A stretch of 64,000 nucleotides of DNA, from NCBI GenBank assembly GCA_009746045.1, contig RPFO01000312.1, positions 2,725,279 to 2,789,278 on the forward strand. The letters run 5' to 3'. Positions 1 through 13,100 of the stretch are shown one piece after another. Source of the stretch: Mesostigma viride (lineage: Eukaryota; Streptophyta; Mesostigmatophyceae; Mesostigmatales; Mesostigmataceae). Numbering within the stretch: position 1 is the stretch's first letter; each line of letters begins with the position of its first letter. Both the position numbers and the translations under genes were made by a program. The notes under the pieces are model-generated. The model was given only the letters and a program-made list of their open reading frames with translations. It did not search any database and was not told where the DNA came from.

Positions 1-59
1 CCTCTCCCTCTCACGCTTTTCGTCGTTTTTTTTCGTCCTCGTTGTGCTTGCATCCGCAG

Positions 60-3000
60 GTTCGCGGTCGCCCGCAGTGGCGCCAGCCACCTAGCCGCCC
101 GCGCAGGAACCCTGGAGGTGTGGGCCCACAAGGGGGCGGTCCAGCCCAGCAGGCGCGCGCCAGGTGGCGGCGTCTTGGCGAGCGGCCCCTTTGCCCGGAG
201 CATGGCCGTGTGTGTGCTCCAGCTCCTGCCATCCTCGGACGCGTCCAGTGATTTGGCGTCTGGCCTCGATGTCATGAAACCAACAGCTTCCCCAAATGTA
301 TATAATAAGGATAAGGATGGCTCTCTTGGGATTGGGGACGCGGGCAGTAAAGGCGAGGGGAAAGCCCCAGGGACGGGCGGTGCCCCTAAGGGACCCCTAC
401 TCATGATCCAGGTGAGCTCGTACGCGTGGTCGGGCGCTGCGGCAGACAACGGTGAGATCGACACGAGAAGAGAGGGAACTGGTGCCAGCGGGGCATGGGA
501 GGACGATGGTGACGGCGATGACCCTGGTTTTGGTCTGGATGACTCTGGCCGGCAGGATACTACTAGTACTAGAAATACTGCTACCGCTAATAGTAGTAAT
601 GCTGCTACCGCTGGCAACAAGGGCACCAACAGCGACAGCAGCAAGGGTGGTGTCGCCAGAATCAGCCATTCCAAAGTGAAGCTTTCGGCTGCCTGCGTGT
701 GCGTGCGCGCGTCTCCGCACGCGGTTGCTGCACTGGGGTGCCTGGGCAAGGCCTTTGACCAGGGCACGACCGGGGCGGTGTCCGTGACAAATGCCAGTAT
801 GAGTCTGACAGAGGAGCCGCATAACCCCTGGATCAGCCCCACGACAAGGCCACAAGGCCTCCCCGAGAGCCAAGGTGGTGCGGACGGCCAGGGACCCTGG
901 CCAGGTGCCGAGTGGCGGGGATCTTCGGAAGCCATGGGGTTGACAGCTGGCAGTGACAGGGGCCAGGCTGGCGGCGCTGCTATCGGCCCGCTGGTCCTGG
1001 CATCAGCCTCTGCCCCCTGGGGATCTGGTGCTAATGCTGGTGACGGTTCGGGGGGCAGGGCTGGCGACGGAGGAGGGGGAAGGGCGGAAGCGGGGTATCC
1101 TAATCTTGGTGACGGAGGAGGATTAGGGGTCGGGGCAAGGGCGGAGGGGGGGCTATTCCGACCCGAGCCGCTGCCTCGAAGAGGAGGCTATCTCGTGCGC
1201 AGGACGCTATCTGGCGGCTTATCCCGAGGACTGGGACCAGGGAGCGACACCCTGTCGGTCGCGTCCTCCTTCAAGAGCTGCGTGAGCAGCTACCAGGATG
1301 CCTCCGAGTACTTTGATGTCCCTGACACCCACTCCCAGGGGGGCACGGACCGCAGCTCGGTGTCGGGGTTCGAGGACGAGGATGACTTGGTGTACGAGTC
1401 GCCGCTCTCGGCCCCTGGGGGTGGCGGCTCATCTTGGTTCCTGCACGATGACGTGCTGGAGGATGAGTGGGAGGCTGGGGCGGGAATAGGCCATGAGGGG
1501 GCGGGAATAGGCAACGATAGGCCTGATAGGTCCCCGCGTAGATCTCCACGTAGGTCGCCGGGTAGGTCGCCAGGCAGGTCGCCGGGGAGATCTCCCAGGG
1601 GGCTCCCTCATGCTTGGCCAGGAGCTTCGCCTCGGGAGATGCCAGGGTGGAGGGAACCCACGGCATGCATGGATGATGAAGCGGGACGGCAGCCAGGGGG
1701 TGCACCCACACTACCCTCCCTACCAAGTGCGGCGGCCAGTGTTATTGGAACGATGGGGTCCCCTGGTCCTGTCACTCCATCAGGGGGCATCAGTCCGGCC
1801 ATGGCCGCCCCTGTCCACCCCCCTCCTGCCATCACGTCCTCCACACCGCTCGTGATGACCTCCACACCTATCGAAATCTCAACGCCCACGGACACCCCCG
1901 CCACCAAGTCACCACCCCCGCCAGCATCCCCGCCGCCACCATCCGGCCCACCCCCCTCCTCTACCCAACGACTGTCACTATATCTCGGCGAGGTCCGCCT
2001 CGAGCTTGCCGACGACATGGGGCGTGTGGCGGTGACCATGGCGGTGGCGGGCACATCCGGCGCGGTGTGCTGGCGGTCGGGCCTCCCCCTGGCGCTGCTG
2101 GACAGGGACCGTGCGTCGTCCAGGACGACGATGATGATGACTGGGTTGAGCGGGGACGGTATTGCCAATACCTATATTCACACGGGCGGTAGATCCAGTC
2201 ATGGCATGGATGTTGGCGCCGGCATGGATGAAAGAGGAGGAGAAGGAGAAGGAGAAGGAGAAGGAGAAGGAGAAGAAGATGTCTTCCCAGCTCGCCCCAC
2301 GTCTACGTCATCAATGGCGGCGTCACCCCCGCTCACGTTTGGGCGTGCAGGGCCAGGGCCTTCCCCCCGTTTGCTGCCCCCCGGGACCCTGGGCAGCACG
2401 CTGAGCGCGTCCCTCTGCGTGGCGTGCGTGCGTGCAGTCGCGGCCGGCGCTGCGATTCCCGCCGAGAGAAAGGCATCATCGTTCTCTATGCCTTCCTCCT
2501 CAGGGGACAAGGCGACGTCTTCTTATTCTTGGGCGCGGGATGGTGACGATGCCGGCGACGGGCAAGCTACGGGCACCGCCGCCTCCCGCCGGGTCCTCCT
2601 GGGTCCCTGCCCGCCCTCAGGCTCATACTGGCTGGCTGCTGAGCCTGGGATGAGCAGCGATGCAGGTCCGTGGGGGGGGAGAGGTTTTCCCGCCACGCCG
2701 TGCGTCCGCCTGGCCGTGTCCTGGGAGTCGCACGGCGAGGTCGGGGGCAGCAGTGGGGGATGCAGGGGGGAGGTCACGGATGCCAGTTTGAGGGTGTCGG
2801 GCCTGCAGGTCGCGCCGCACGCCGACGGGCTGTCTGCGGCGGTGGACACAGCGGTGGTACTGCAACGGGAGTTGCAGGCGGTAGTAGGGCCGGTAGCGGC
2901 ACCGAGTGCAACTGGGGCATCGAGAGCAGGAGCCGGGGGGGAGCAGCCGATGATGTCATCTTCACCGGCCATGAGGGGGGGCGAGGCGGGGCATGCCCCT

Positions 3001-4144
3001 GCAGGTGCCTCAGTCGTGGAGGGATATTCTGCTGAGAGTGACGGCTCTTCGAATGAGGGAAAATCCTTGCCGGGCGGCCGCATGTGTGTGCGGCTCAAGG
3101 GAGAGGATCTGCGGGTGCTGCTGCCGGCGAGGTGGAAAGGCCCAGGCCTGCAGGGGCTGAATGCCAGTGACAGTTGGCTGACTCCGATGGGGGATGGCAT
3201 GAAGACGGAGCGGGGTTTCCTGGAGGGTGGCAGGGCGCGTAGGGGCAGGAGCGGGGGCAGGGAGTACCAGGGGGACAGAGACGAGGACGGGCCGGCCATG
3301 GGCGAGGATGTCAGAATCGGCGGCCTGGTGTTGTGTGTCGGTGTGGTGGAGGTCGCGTTGGTGCGCAAGGAGAACCGTGGGGGACAGCGCAGGAGGGGCA
3401 GTTTGTGGCAGGTGGCGGGGGTGGGAGAGGCTGGGGAGGAGCGAGTGAGGGGCCAGACTGAAGAGCGCGAGGAAGCGGAGGGACGGGAGGGCAGGGAGCA
3501 AAGGGCAGACAGGGAGGAAAGGGAGGAAAGGGAGGAGCTGTGGCAGGAGCCGGGGAGAGATGGAGCACAAAGCAGCATACAAGGAGAAGTTGCTGGTTCT
3601 GAACTGGCCGAAACTGGCACGGGTCGGGTGGTTCTGAACGATGCCCCCTGGCATCTTGTCGCCGACACGGTAGCGGTGCGTGTGGCAGAAGTCCTCGTGC
3701 TGACGCTCGAGGAGACAGGTGGCGCGCCCCTGGCTGGCGTGGCCCCTGGGCCATCTCGCAGGGCCTCTGGTAACGGTGGACCGCCAAAAGGGACTGCCGG
3801 TGTGCCTGCGCTAGCCTCCTCGACAGCTGCGGGCAGGCATATATGGGCAGGTCATGCGCCCGCCAGCTACGCCCGTAGGCAGGTGTTGGTTTTTGTCCCT
3901 GGGCTGTGGCTGCGCTGCGGCCAGACGGTGAGGTCCCGACGCAGCCATTGGCCAAGCGACAACTTGCGAAGCAACCCCTTGCAAAGCAATGATGTGGTGG
4001 CCTTGCAAGGCAGCCAGTTGTTGGCAGAGACTCCGTCAGCTGGGGGTCAGCATGCTTCGGTGCGGCGGTCGCGTGATGTGGCGGAGGAGAGTGTTGACGC
4101 GGAGCTGGAGGGGGATGTGGAGGCGGTTTCCGTCGTGCTCTCGG
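60..4144 (+). CDS. VPS13: VPS13 exon (first in window), mostly low-complexity insert
   Basis: The acceptor is the pyrimidine-rich run ending gcatccgcag at 59. The frame is open from 61 through about 1,361 codons, and the likely donor is G|GTGTGT at 4144/4145 (phase 1). Most of the exon encodes disordered Gly/Ser/Pro/Ala-rich sequence. This includes an Arg-Ser-Pro repeat at about 1,528-1,605 and an acidic Gly-Glu repeat at about 2,224-2,275. Short ordered patches such as RLSLYLGEVRLELADD and KLSAACVCVRASPHAV look like the beta strands of the VPS13 groove. The donor choice is tentative: it is the one that matches the phase of the next exon. Confidence 0.7.
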
Positions 4145-7100
4145 GTGTGTGTGGGTCATGTGAAGATATATATAGTTTTTGCTATGGTCACTTTTTTGTG
4201 TTATTACTGTGATCCTGTCTTTATTAGTTTACTATCAACTTCTTTGTGGTGTCATGACTGTGATCCTTTCTTCACATTGACCCTTTCTTTATTAACTTCT
4301 TTATAGTGCCGTTGCTGTGATCCTTTCTTTCCAGTTTATTACTAACATCTTTATAGTGTTTTTACTATACCCACATCTTCTGCAGTGCTTCCCTGTGGAT
4401 ATGTCAGATATTGAGTTTGTAAAAAGCTTGGATTTTTTTATGCACTGATAAGGTATACCAAATGCTCAAAAAGTGCCTTGCTGTTTTGGATGCCAATCAG
4501 CTACTAGGAAAACGTATGGGATGTCCGTTCTACAGGCCTGCTTGGTCGCATATTCTGATCAGGAATGTTCAGGTTTGATCATGTGCCTGCTTCTACTTGG
4601 CATGTGCCAAAATGAGGAAATCACAGAAGCAAGGGGTCGGTGATTATATTAATATTATTGGTTAAGATTATCGCAAACCATTTACCGCTAGCCACCCATT
4701 TTGGATGTAGTAGAATACACACTGACTGTACCTCATTTTAAATGCTAACCTCTATCTGCGTCTGTCACCAATTGCTTTCTGTGGCACCCACAACAACGGC
4801 CGCACGTCGCAGGCCTCTCCTGCCAGGTCCTCGACGGCCTTCTCTCTGGAACCATGCCTGAGCTGTCTGCACTAGCAGCCCGCGCCGCAGACCAGCTGGC
4901 CCCCCCGCCACCACCGCCGCCACCTCCGGCACTTCACGACCCACCACGAGCTGCCACGCCCACACCGCGAGAGCTGGATTTTTTCGATGCCGAGTCCACG
5001 GAGTTGTCCGCAACCGACGACTCTGCTGAAGTCAACGTCAGCGCAGATGCCGCAGCCCTGGATGATGCGCGTGTTTCCACCACGGGGCCCCTTCAGTCCG
5101 CCGCCTCGGTGACGAGCAAGCCTGATGCACTGGTGGCAGCGGTGGCGGCTACGCGCGCCACCTGGCGCGCCAGGGTGGGCATCCACCTGATCCAGGTGGG
5201 CCTGGACGCCGCTGATGTCATCAAGGGCACCGTGGACAACAGGGACGTGGATAGTGACCCACGGACCCGAACCGGGACCTCTTTTTCTCATTTTGCGACA
5301 CTGCCAACCGAGCGCCAGTCCTCCACACCCGAAAAGGCCGACCCTGGCCATAGAAGCCACGCCCAGCAGGCTGGTCACCGGGACCAGGTGGCAGCGGCGG
5401 CGAACCACGCTCAGCGCCAGTCTCGGGCATTGGCGACCCAGCCCATGCGGCTGTTCCCGCTGACCTCACCGTCGGGTGATGACTTAAGCGACGATGACCT
5501 CGCGCTCGGGTGCAGCTCGCTCGTGTCCTCATACACGGCGGCCCTCAGCGTCCAGGGCATCCGTGTCGCCTTCAACTCCTCCTCGGTGTCTGGGGCCACG
5601 GGCACGCTTCAACAAGGTGCCATGAAGGCATCATTAGAGCCAGCTTCAGCAGGTACACAGGCTGTGGCATCTAAAGCAACCCCTACTCCTGCGCCCCTTG
5701 GACTAGAGTGTGATGCCAGGCGTCCACCGGTAGCGCCGACCGCCGCAGGAGGACCTGATAATTCGCCCGCTGGCACCGGCGTCACCCTAGATGGTCCGGG
5801 CGTGCCCGCATCGCAGGTCATGATTGCTGACGACGCATCGGCGGTTATGGACGATAGCACCACCACCAGCGTTCAGTTCACCGGCAGCATTGGCGACATC
5901 CAGCTGGTCTACAAGGCGCCATGCTTCCCCATCGCCTACCGCCACGGTGGTGCTGCCTCCGGGGCCACCGGTGCCGACACTATAGTATATGGTGACCACC
6001 GGGATGCCTCCACGGGGGGGAACCGTGTCAGAGTTACGGATGCCAGTTCCCCGTCCACGCCCCCCCGGCGACAGCCCAGCGGGCCTTGGGAGGGCGCTCT
6101 TGATGGGGATAGCGCCAGCCCCGTCCCCTTCCTTCCCAGTTCCAGTGGCCCCTTCTACCCCAGCATAGTGGGTGCTACTACTACTGGCATTGCTAGCTCG
6201 GGCGTCCCCCCTGCGAGTGCCCTGTTGCTGCGGCTCCAGGAGCCCTCGCAGGACAGCGCCGCACGGGAGGCATCCGACCGTCCGACCAGCGGGGGCCGGC
6301 CTGGGAGCGGTGGCGGGCCGTCCAGTAGTGATAGTGACCACCCCACCAGCAGCGAGCGTCCCACTAGCAGTGACCGCCCAGCCAGCAGCGCAGCATCGGG
6401 GGAGGGCAGAGGCCCAGTGACAGGGGTTCGAGAGGATATAGCGGGTGAGAGCAAGGAAGGCAAGTCTGATGGAGAAGAAAATGGTGATGCTCTGGGCCCT
6501 GTGGATGCAGAGACTGCAGAATTCAGCTTCTCTCTCCCCCTGGCGTCGGGCCCCGTGGCCGATCCCGGTCCACCAATTGCAACCGGTGCCGTCCAGGTGT
6601 CGGCGTCGCACGCGCCCGGGCAGCCAGGTGGCGCTGCGGTGTCGCTTGATCTGGGCCGCCTGCAAGTGGTGGCCGCCGTGGCCCCTTGGATGGAGCTCTT
6701 GGCCGGCTCGCATGCGTTGGGTGCGATGCTGGGCGCGGGGACGGGTGTCAGCAGCACGGGCGCCGCCGTGGTCCCCTACCGGCCTGTGTTGGAGACCAAG
6801 GCATCAGCAGGGACTGCTCCTGCTGCTGCTTCTGCATGGGCGACCGCATCCTCTGCTACCCTGGCAGCCCAGACCGGGGCAGACGTCCCGGCTGGTAGGC
6901 CTGGATCGACGTCCAGTGCAATCTGTGGATCAAATGAGGCAGCACTGGGGATGGCCGCCGCAGGGGAGATCCAAGGTACAGGAGCGTCTGGCGTCCAAGC
7001 GTCGGCCGACCTGTCTATTTTTGGATCGCTCTGGGAGGACCGCCGTGGCGACGGCGCTGCTGACGTCGCCGAGAACCGCCAGCTGGCACCAGGAGAAAAC

Positions 7101-10100
7101 GCCGGGCAAGAGGGCAGGGCGCGGCGAGGATCCGTCGGGGCCCACCATCAGGGGGGGGGTATTGCTTCTCAAGGCAGCCACGAGGATGGGAGGTTCGCAG
7201 GGGGGCTGGCTGCATCGGGGGGGTCCATGCCCCACTTTGTCGCGCCCGGACTGGAAGGCCCGCCGAGGCTGGCAGGAGATGCCAGAAACGTACATGTGGC
7301 GGACACATCCTCTGTGCCCGGGTCGACAGTACACGAGAGAAGCCTTGTAGCAAGCAGGATGGGGAAAGACAGCACAAACCAATCATCGGACTCCGGCCCC
7401 CCCTTCCCTCCCTTCGCTGCCACCGCGTCAGTCCAGTCTGTGCTCCTGGTCTGGCCCAGCGCGTGCGAGACCCGGGGCGACAAAGCCGGCCTGACCCAGG
7501 GTGGTCCCTGGCCTCTCACAAAGCCTGCCCCGAGGCCTCCGCTGTCCCCCCGCAACGCCTTTCCCGCGTCATCCTACGGCAGTGACCCCATGTACCCATG
7601 GCAGGCGGTGCAGGAGGTGCCACATGGCGGCAGGAGGGGCCTCCGCCTGGAGCTCGACTCCCGCCTGTCCGCCAGCTGTCGCGTGGCCAGCCTGTCCTCG
7701 TGGGAGGCGAGGCTGGAGGTTGCGTCCCTGGGCGCCCGCCTGGTCGTGCCCAGGGACGCGCAGCGGGGCCGGGGCCGCGGCGGCGCCAGGGAGTCCCAGG
7801 ACGGGGCCGCGGGGGCGCCGGGCAGTCAAAAGGTTGGCACGCCGGTGCGGCAGCAGGCGCCTTCACAGCCATTGCAGCAGCCGCAGCAGCATCAACAACA
7901 AGCACAGCCAAGGCAGGCGAAGCAGACGCAGCAGCAGCAGCCGCAGGCCCATCCGCATGTCAGGACTGTATCTCACGAGGCGGCAGCTCCTGCTTCTTCT
8001 GGCAACCGTGCCAGCAGCCAGGCATCGCCCGCGCCCCGACCCCGGTCCCGAGAGCCCAGCCTCGAAGTCCAAGACCTTTCGAGGTCGGGTGGGGCAGACA
8101 ACGGGCTAGGCCACCCAGGCCTATTTGCTAACCAGGCTGGAATAGGCCACGCAGGCCTATTCGGTACCCAGGCTGTGCCGGGGGCACAAGGTCCAGTCAG
8201 TGGGGCGGCAGGAGAGGCGGCCGGTGGGATGGTGCCTGAGCCAAGGAGCCCTGCATATATGCTGGCGGATGGTGACAATGAGGCGGGCGAGGGCGAACGT
8301 GTGATCCAGCTGTTGAGGATGGACCTGTTGTGTGTGACGGCATCGGCGTCTGCGGGTGGGGGGGGCAACTTGTGCGAGGGAAGCTCGGTAGCGGGAGAGC
8401 AGGCAAACGCGATCGTGGGAGCGGATGTGCGCGATCGCGGATCCCCTGAAAGGCTCCGCCCTGCCTCCCTGGAAGGGGCGAATCCAGCATGTACACCCCA
8501 GGTGGCATCACACCCATCCTCCCATCTTGGTCTGGTGTCGCGCCCATCCATCCTTTTGCTAACGGACGACACCCAGCCGATGGCAGCGACCGTGACCACA
8601 CCGGGTGCAGTAGCAACCACGGCAGCGGCAGGGGCAAGTGCGGCGGCCACGACAGCAGTCGCGGCAACGACTACAACTGCTGCAGCCGCAATACCAGCAT
8701 CAGTGGTGACGTCAGCAGCAGGTGCCACGACAGCAATGGCAGCGAGCGCGAGGAGGAAGGCAAGTCCGGACGCGGACAATGAACTGCCCATCGAGGTGGT
8801 GGTGTCGCTGGAACTGCCGTCGCTGGTCACCTGGTGCACCGTCAAGGCAATGCAACAGCTGTCCTCCTTTGTCTTCATGCCCGATGACGCCGTGGCAAAA
8901 TCACAGGGGCCAGCCAGCAAAGAACATTCGGCTTCTAAAGATAGCGTATGTAGAGATAGCGCAGTTTATCGAGATACTCTCAGTCACGCAGGAGGAGCCT
9001 ATGTGAGAGATAGGGACGGAGGCTCCAACCATGGGCTTGGGCAGCATCAGCGGCAAGGGCAGCTAGGAGGGCCTGCCAGGGCGCACACGTCCTCCCCCCT
9101 ACCCCAGGTCTCGGGGTCCGGGTCTACCATCAGCCCCGCGGGTGTGCTGGTCCCTGCAGGGGGCGGCCAGGGGGTGCCAATGATGGCGAGGGAGGAGGCA
9201 CCGCCAACTCCCTGGGTGGTGCTGAGGGGCAAGGCGGACATTGGCCGGGTGTCGCTGACCTATGTGGATGACCGGGTGAGTGGACCGGGTGGGCTGGATG
9301 GGATGTGAACCGGAAGCTGTGATTGTTGGTGGGTAAGGAACAACATCACTTTTCACGCTGAGCTACCGTTGTTTTCTTCATTTTTTTAAACTCGAGGCCT
9401 GCACGACCCTTTCTGTGCCCATGGCACGCTTCCTTCCATCTAGGGCCCCAATGTAGATCATATTATCGTTAAGATTCTCATTGTTATTTTTTCGGTAGTT
9501 GATTATCGTTGTCACCATCATCATTTTTACTCTATCTGTCCCCATTTTTTTCTTGGGGCCAGTAGTTCCTGCTGGAAGGAGGCAGCAAGAATGATTAGAC
9601 CTGTGTTGGATAAATTTTAAAAGGCTGTAAACTGATTACCAAGGATGTCTCCCATTTGGGATCCGTGCGCCTTTCCTGGACGCTTGTAAATAACCTAACT
9701 GTTTCTGAGCTTGGCCAGTTAGCATTTGCCGATGCACGTGGCTTATCTGTTGCGTATACTGCGGTCGATGGCCTGTGTGTACTGGGCTTTAAATCCGCTT
9801 CACTATTTCACTGCTTGAGTTTCTACTTCTTGAGGGAGGGATGCGACAAGGGATTCTAAGTCTCTTCCATGCTGGCTTGACCTGCCGCACTGCATCGAGT
9901 AGGTGGGTCGTCCACCACCTCCCAGCATCACCGTTCATCCCCTGCTCTCACGGACATGCTAAATCCAGGATTGGCTAGATCGCCTGTGCTGTGCTTGCCG
10001 CTGCTGATTAGCCCTGCTTTTCTTCTTTCTTTTCTGGCCTCGGCCACGTGCCTTCTTCTTTCCACCCTGCCTTTTTCTTCCCACCGCTGCTGCCATGGGC

Positions 10101-13100
10101 CTTATTACATTATTTGCTTTATGTTTTTCCTTTGTCTTCCGATGGCCGCGTTTCTTCTTCTCCCGACCACAGTGGGTCGTCCACGTACCTGTGGTGGAGG
10201 CCTCCCTCGACGCCCTCTCCGCGCAGATCCTCTACGAGACCGATTCGGGCGACGTCACGCTCACATCCGGCTGCACGCTGGGCTTCCACTACCGCAACAA
10301 CGCCAAGGCTGCGTGGGAACCGGCGCTCGAGCGCTGCCGGCTGCACCTCGCAGTCCTGCAGTGGGCACAGGAGCGGGCGACGCTGCGCGCTATAAATAGC
10401 GACGCTGCTGCCAAGACGGCAGGAACCCGCACAGGGAGCAGCCCCTCGTCCTCTTCTCGCCGCCGTGGGGCAGGTCCACATGGCCACGGGGGCAACGTCA
10501 GGCTGGTCCCTGCAGCGACCGTCCCTGGGATCACCTCCAGGGTGCTCGTCTGGTCGGACGACGCGCTCAACCTGAACATTACCGAGCCGGCCATGGAGGT
10601 GGTCGGGCGGTTGCTCGAGATGCTGGACGCCAGCTCGGGGGCAGGCAAGCAGGTGGACCTGGAGGAGGAGGAGAAATGGGACGCCAGGGCGGGGCCGGGG
10701 GCGGGGGCGGGGGTTGACAAGGGCCGCCCGAAATCCGGAATGGCGGGGCCATCGGCCTCATTGGCAGCGGCTCCAAGATCGGTGGCCACCAATTCCTATG
10801 GAACCCAGCAAGGGCTGCAGGCCCCTTACGTGCTCTGTAACCAGACAGGCATGGCGCTCCGGTATTGGCTGGAGGGCCCAGGGACGGGCCAGGGGGGGCA
10901 AGGGGAGCCGGCCGGTCGGCCCCGCGTCTCTGGTTGCGTGGAGGCCAAGCAGACACTCGCGGTGATCGACGGGAGCAGCCAGGGGCCCCTAGGGGATCAG
11001 ATGCGGACGGGCTCGTGGGGGGCCGACGCGGGGGAGAATGAGTATCTGCTGGCGACGGAACCGGCAGACGAGGGGGCGGGAGGGCTGGCCCCCTCATGGG
11101 CTGACCAAGGTGAGCCCGTGGGCGCATGGTCGCACCCCTCGTTTAAATACCTCACCCAACCGGAGCAAGGCAGGGGGCAGGGGGCGTCAAGCGGGCGATG
11201 GGCCTCTTCTGGGGATGGTGGCGTTGCCAGGATCGTATCCACGTCCTCACGGCAAGCAGGGGATGGCTCATCCTCCAAGGAGTCCAAGGAGTCCAAGGAG
11301 GGGGATCTTGTTCTTCCAGCAGGGAGGACCCCAGGGGGTGTGTCGCTGGTGGTCCGGCTCGACTGGAGCCTCATGCCGCTTCCTCCTGTGGACATTGGCC
11401 TCGTGGGCAAGCTCGCGTGCAGCGTGACCATCGGCAGCATTATCGGCGGGACCGGTCGCACTGGGGGTGGGGGTGGGGCAGGTGGAGGGGCGGCCATGTT
11501 GGGCTCCTGCCCCACCACCCCGAATGCCACAGGGAGAGCGGACGAGTCTGGTACCCGGTCCTCTACGGGACAATCACTGACTTCGAATCTCCCCCGGAGT
11601 GTTTCCGACCACGCGTTCGGGGCTGCCCACGCGAGCCCCCTCGGGCCTCATTCGGGTCACCCCCTGGAGGGTGCATCCCAGGGCGGTGCGGGGTGGCTGG
11701 CCTCGCCCGCGGGCGCGCGGCATCACGCGGACTCCCTCGTCTACCGCCAGCACCAGGAGGAGCAGCGCGGTGGCATGCGAAGCATATTGTGGGGAGGGGA
11801 GGACACGCTGGAGGCCTCGAGCGCGCGCAGCGTGGAGGTGGTCTGCGAGGTGGAGCTGCAGCGACACTGCAAGCAGCTCACGCTGCACTCCACGGTCTGT
11901 CGCCTCTCCCTTGTTGCTGTCAAGGAGAATCGGGATCAAAAAGGCTAGTCTGTTTCCCTGTGCCTATCTGTACACCATGGCACTTGCATAGTACCTGGGA
12001 TAGCTCCATGGACCTCTATCAATGCCACATAGTCGTTTTAAGCAGTGTACTTCAACATGCACAGTGAACCTATGTATGAAAAGTGCTTACAATTCGATGC
12101 ATCGCCACATTTCGATGCATCGCTACAAACCCCTCCCATCGTCCAGGTGGCGTTCTGCAACCGGCTGGCGTTCCCCCTGGAGTTGTGCTGCCTCACGCAG
12201 GCGTCCAACAACGGGGCCCCTTCGCAAGTGCGGGTACGTATGTTTCTGCGGAGTGCAAGATTTGGGGGTCTTGGTATACACCGTCCGCATTGGTAGTTTT
12301 ACTAAATAATTATGAGGTTGGGCGCCGACCACCTGCAAACGATAAATAAAACAAAAGATTTTCAAATAATTAATTCCCGAGTGTAGTCCCCTTGTGGTTT
12401 TTCTAGCTACCAACCAAACAAAGAAAGTATAAATAAGTATTCTTTGACTGCCAAAAGCGCTTCTTTGGCGGTAAAAAACAAAGAAATATGTAATTTTTGG
12501 CTGACAAATGTGCTTTTACTGGCAGTAACAGCAGTGCAGACGGCTAGCTGATACAAAACAAACAAAGAATTATTAAAGTGTGCAGCCAGTTCAACGGTTG
12601 TTCGTTAACCAAACAAACAAACTAATAATCATATAATTGGACGGGCACAGTAGCACCTGCGACCAATAAAACGCTGTTGTCTAATTCCAAAGGGCCTTTC
12701 GGCTGAACCGAATTAAAATTACCAATGCGGACGGTGTATTCTCCTGATAACCTTATCTGTGCTTGTTACCCTGAACGGGGCCCCTTCGCAAGTGCGGGAT
12801 GTATGCTTGTGATATTGAGAGAGAGTGCACCTCACGTCCCTCTCTCCCCCCTGCCCCCTCAGGAAAGGCATGGAGCCACTAAGCGTGGCAAAAGCAATAA
12901 ACAGGAATGTATGGCAGCTGCACGAGGACCTCCTGGGTCCATCCGCTCTCGCTACCTCCGTATATGTGTGTTTGCTATTCGGCCGGTCACCAAGGTACCC
13001 AACCATCTCGCTACCTTCGTATATGTGTGTTTGCTATTCGGCCGGTCACCAAGGTACCCAACCATCTCACTACTATTCTCTACAACCACACACCTGGATG

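Noticed and set aside
408-420. CAG|GTGAGC as a donor at 410/411
   Set aside because: Good consensus, but the frame continues open for more than 1,200 codons and no matching acceptor was needed; kept as exon, with low certainty.
2523-3668. Long minus-strand frame of 381 codons opposite the VPS13 exon
   Set aside because: GC-rich coding DNA often leaves the antisense open; composition (Ser/Pro/Arg) is that of a shadow, with no domain.
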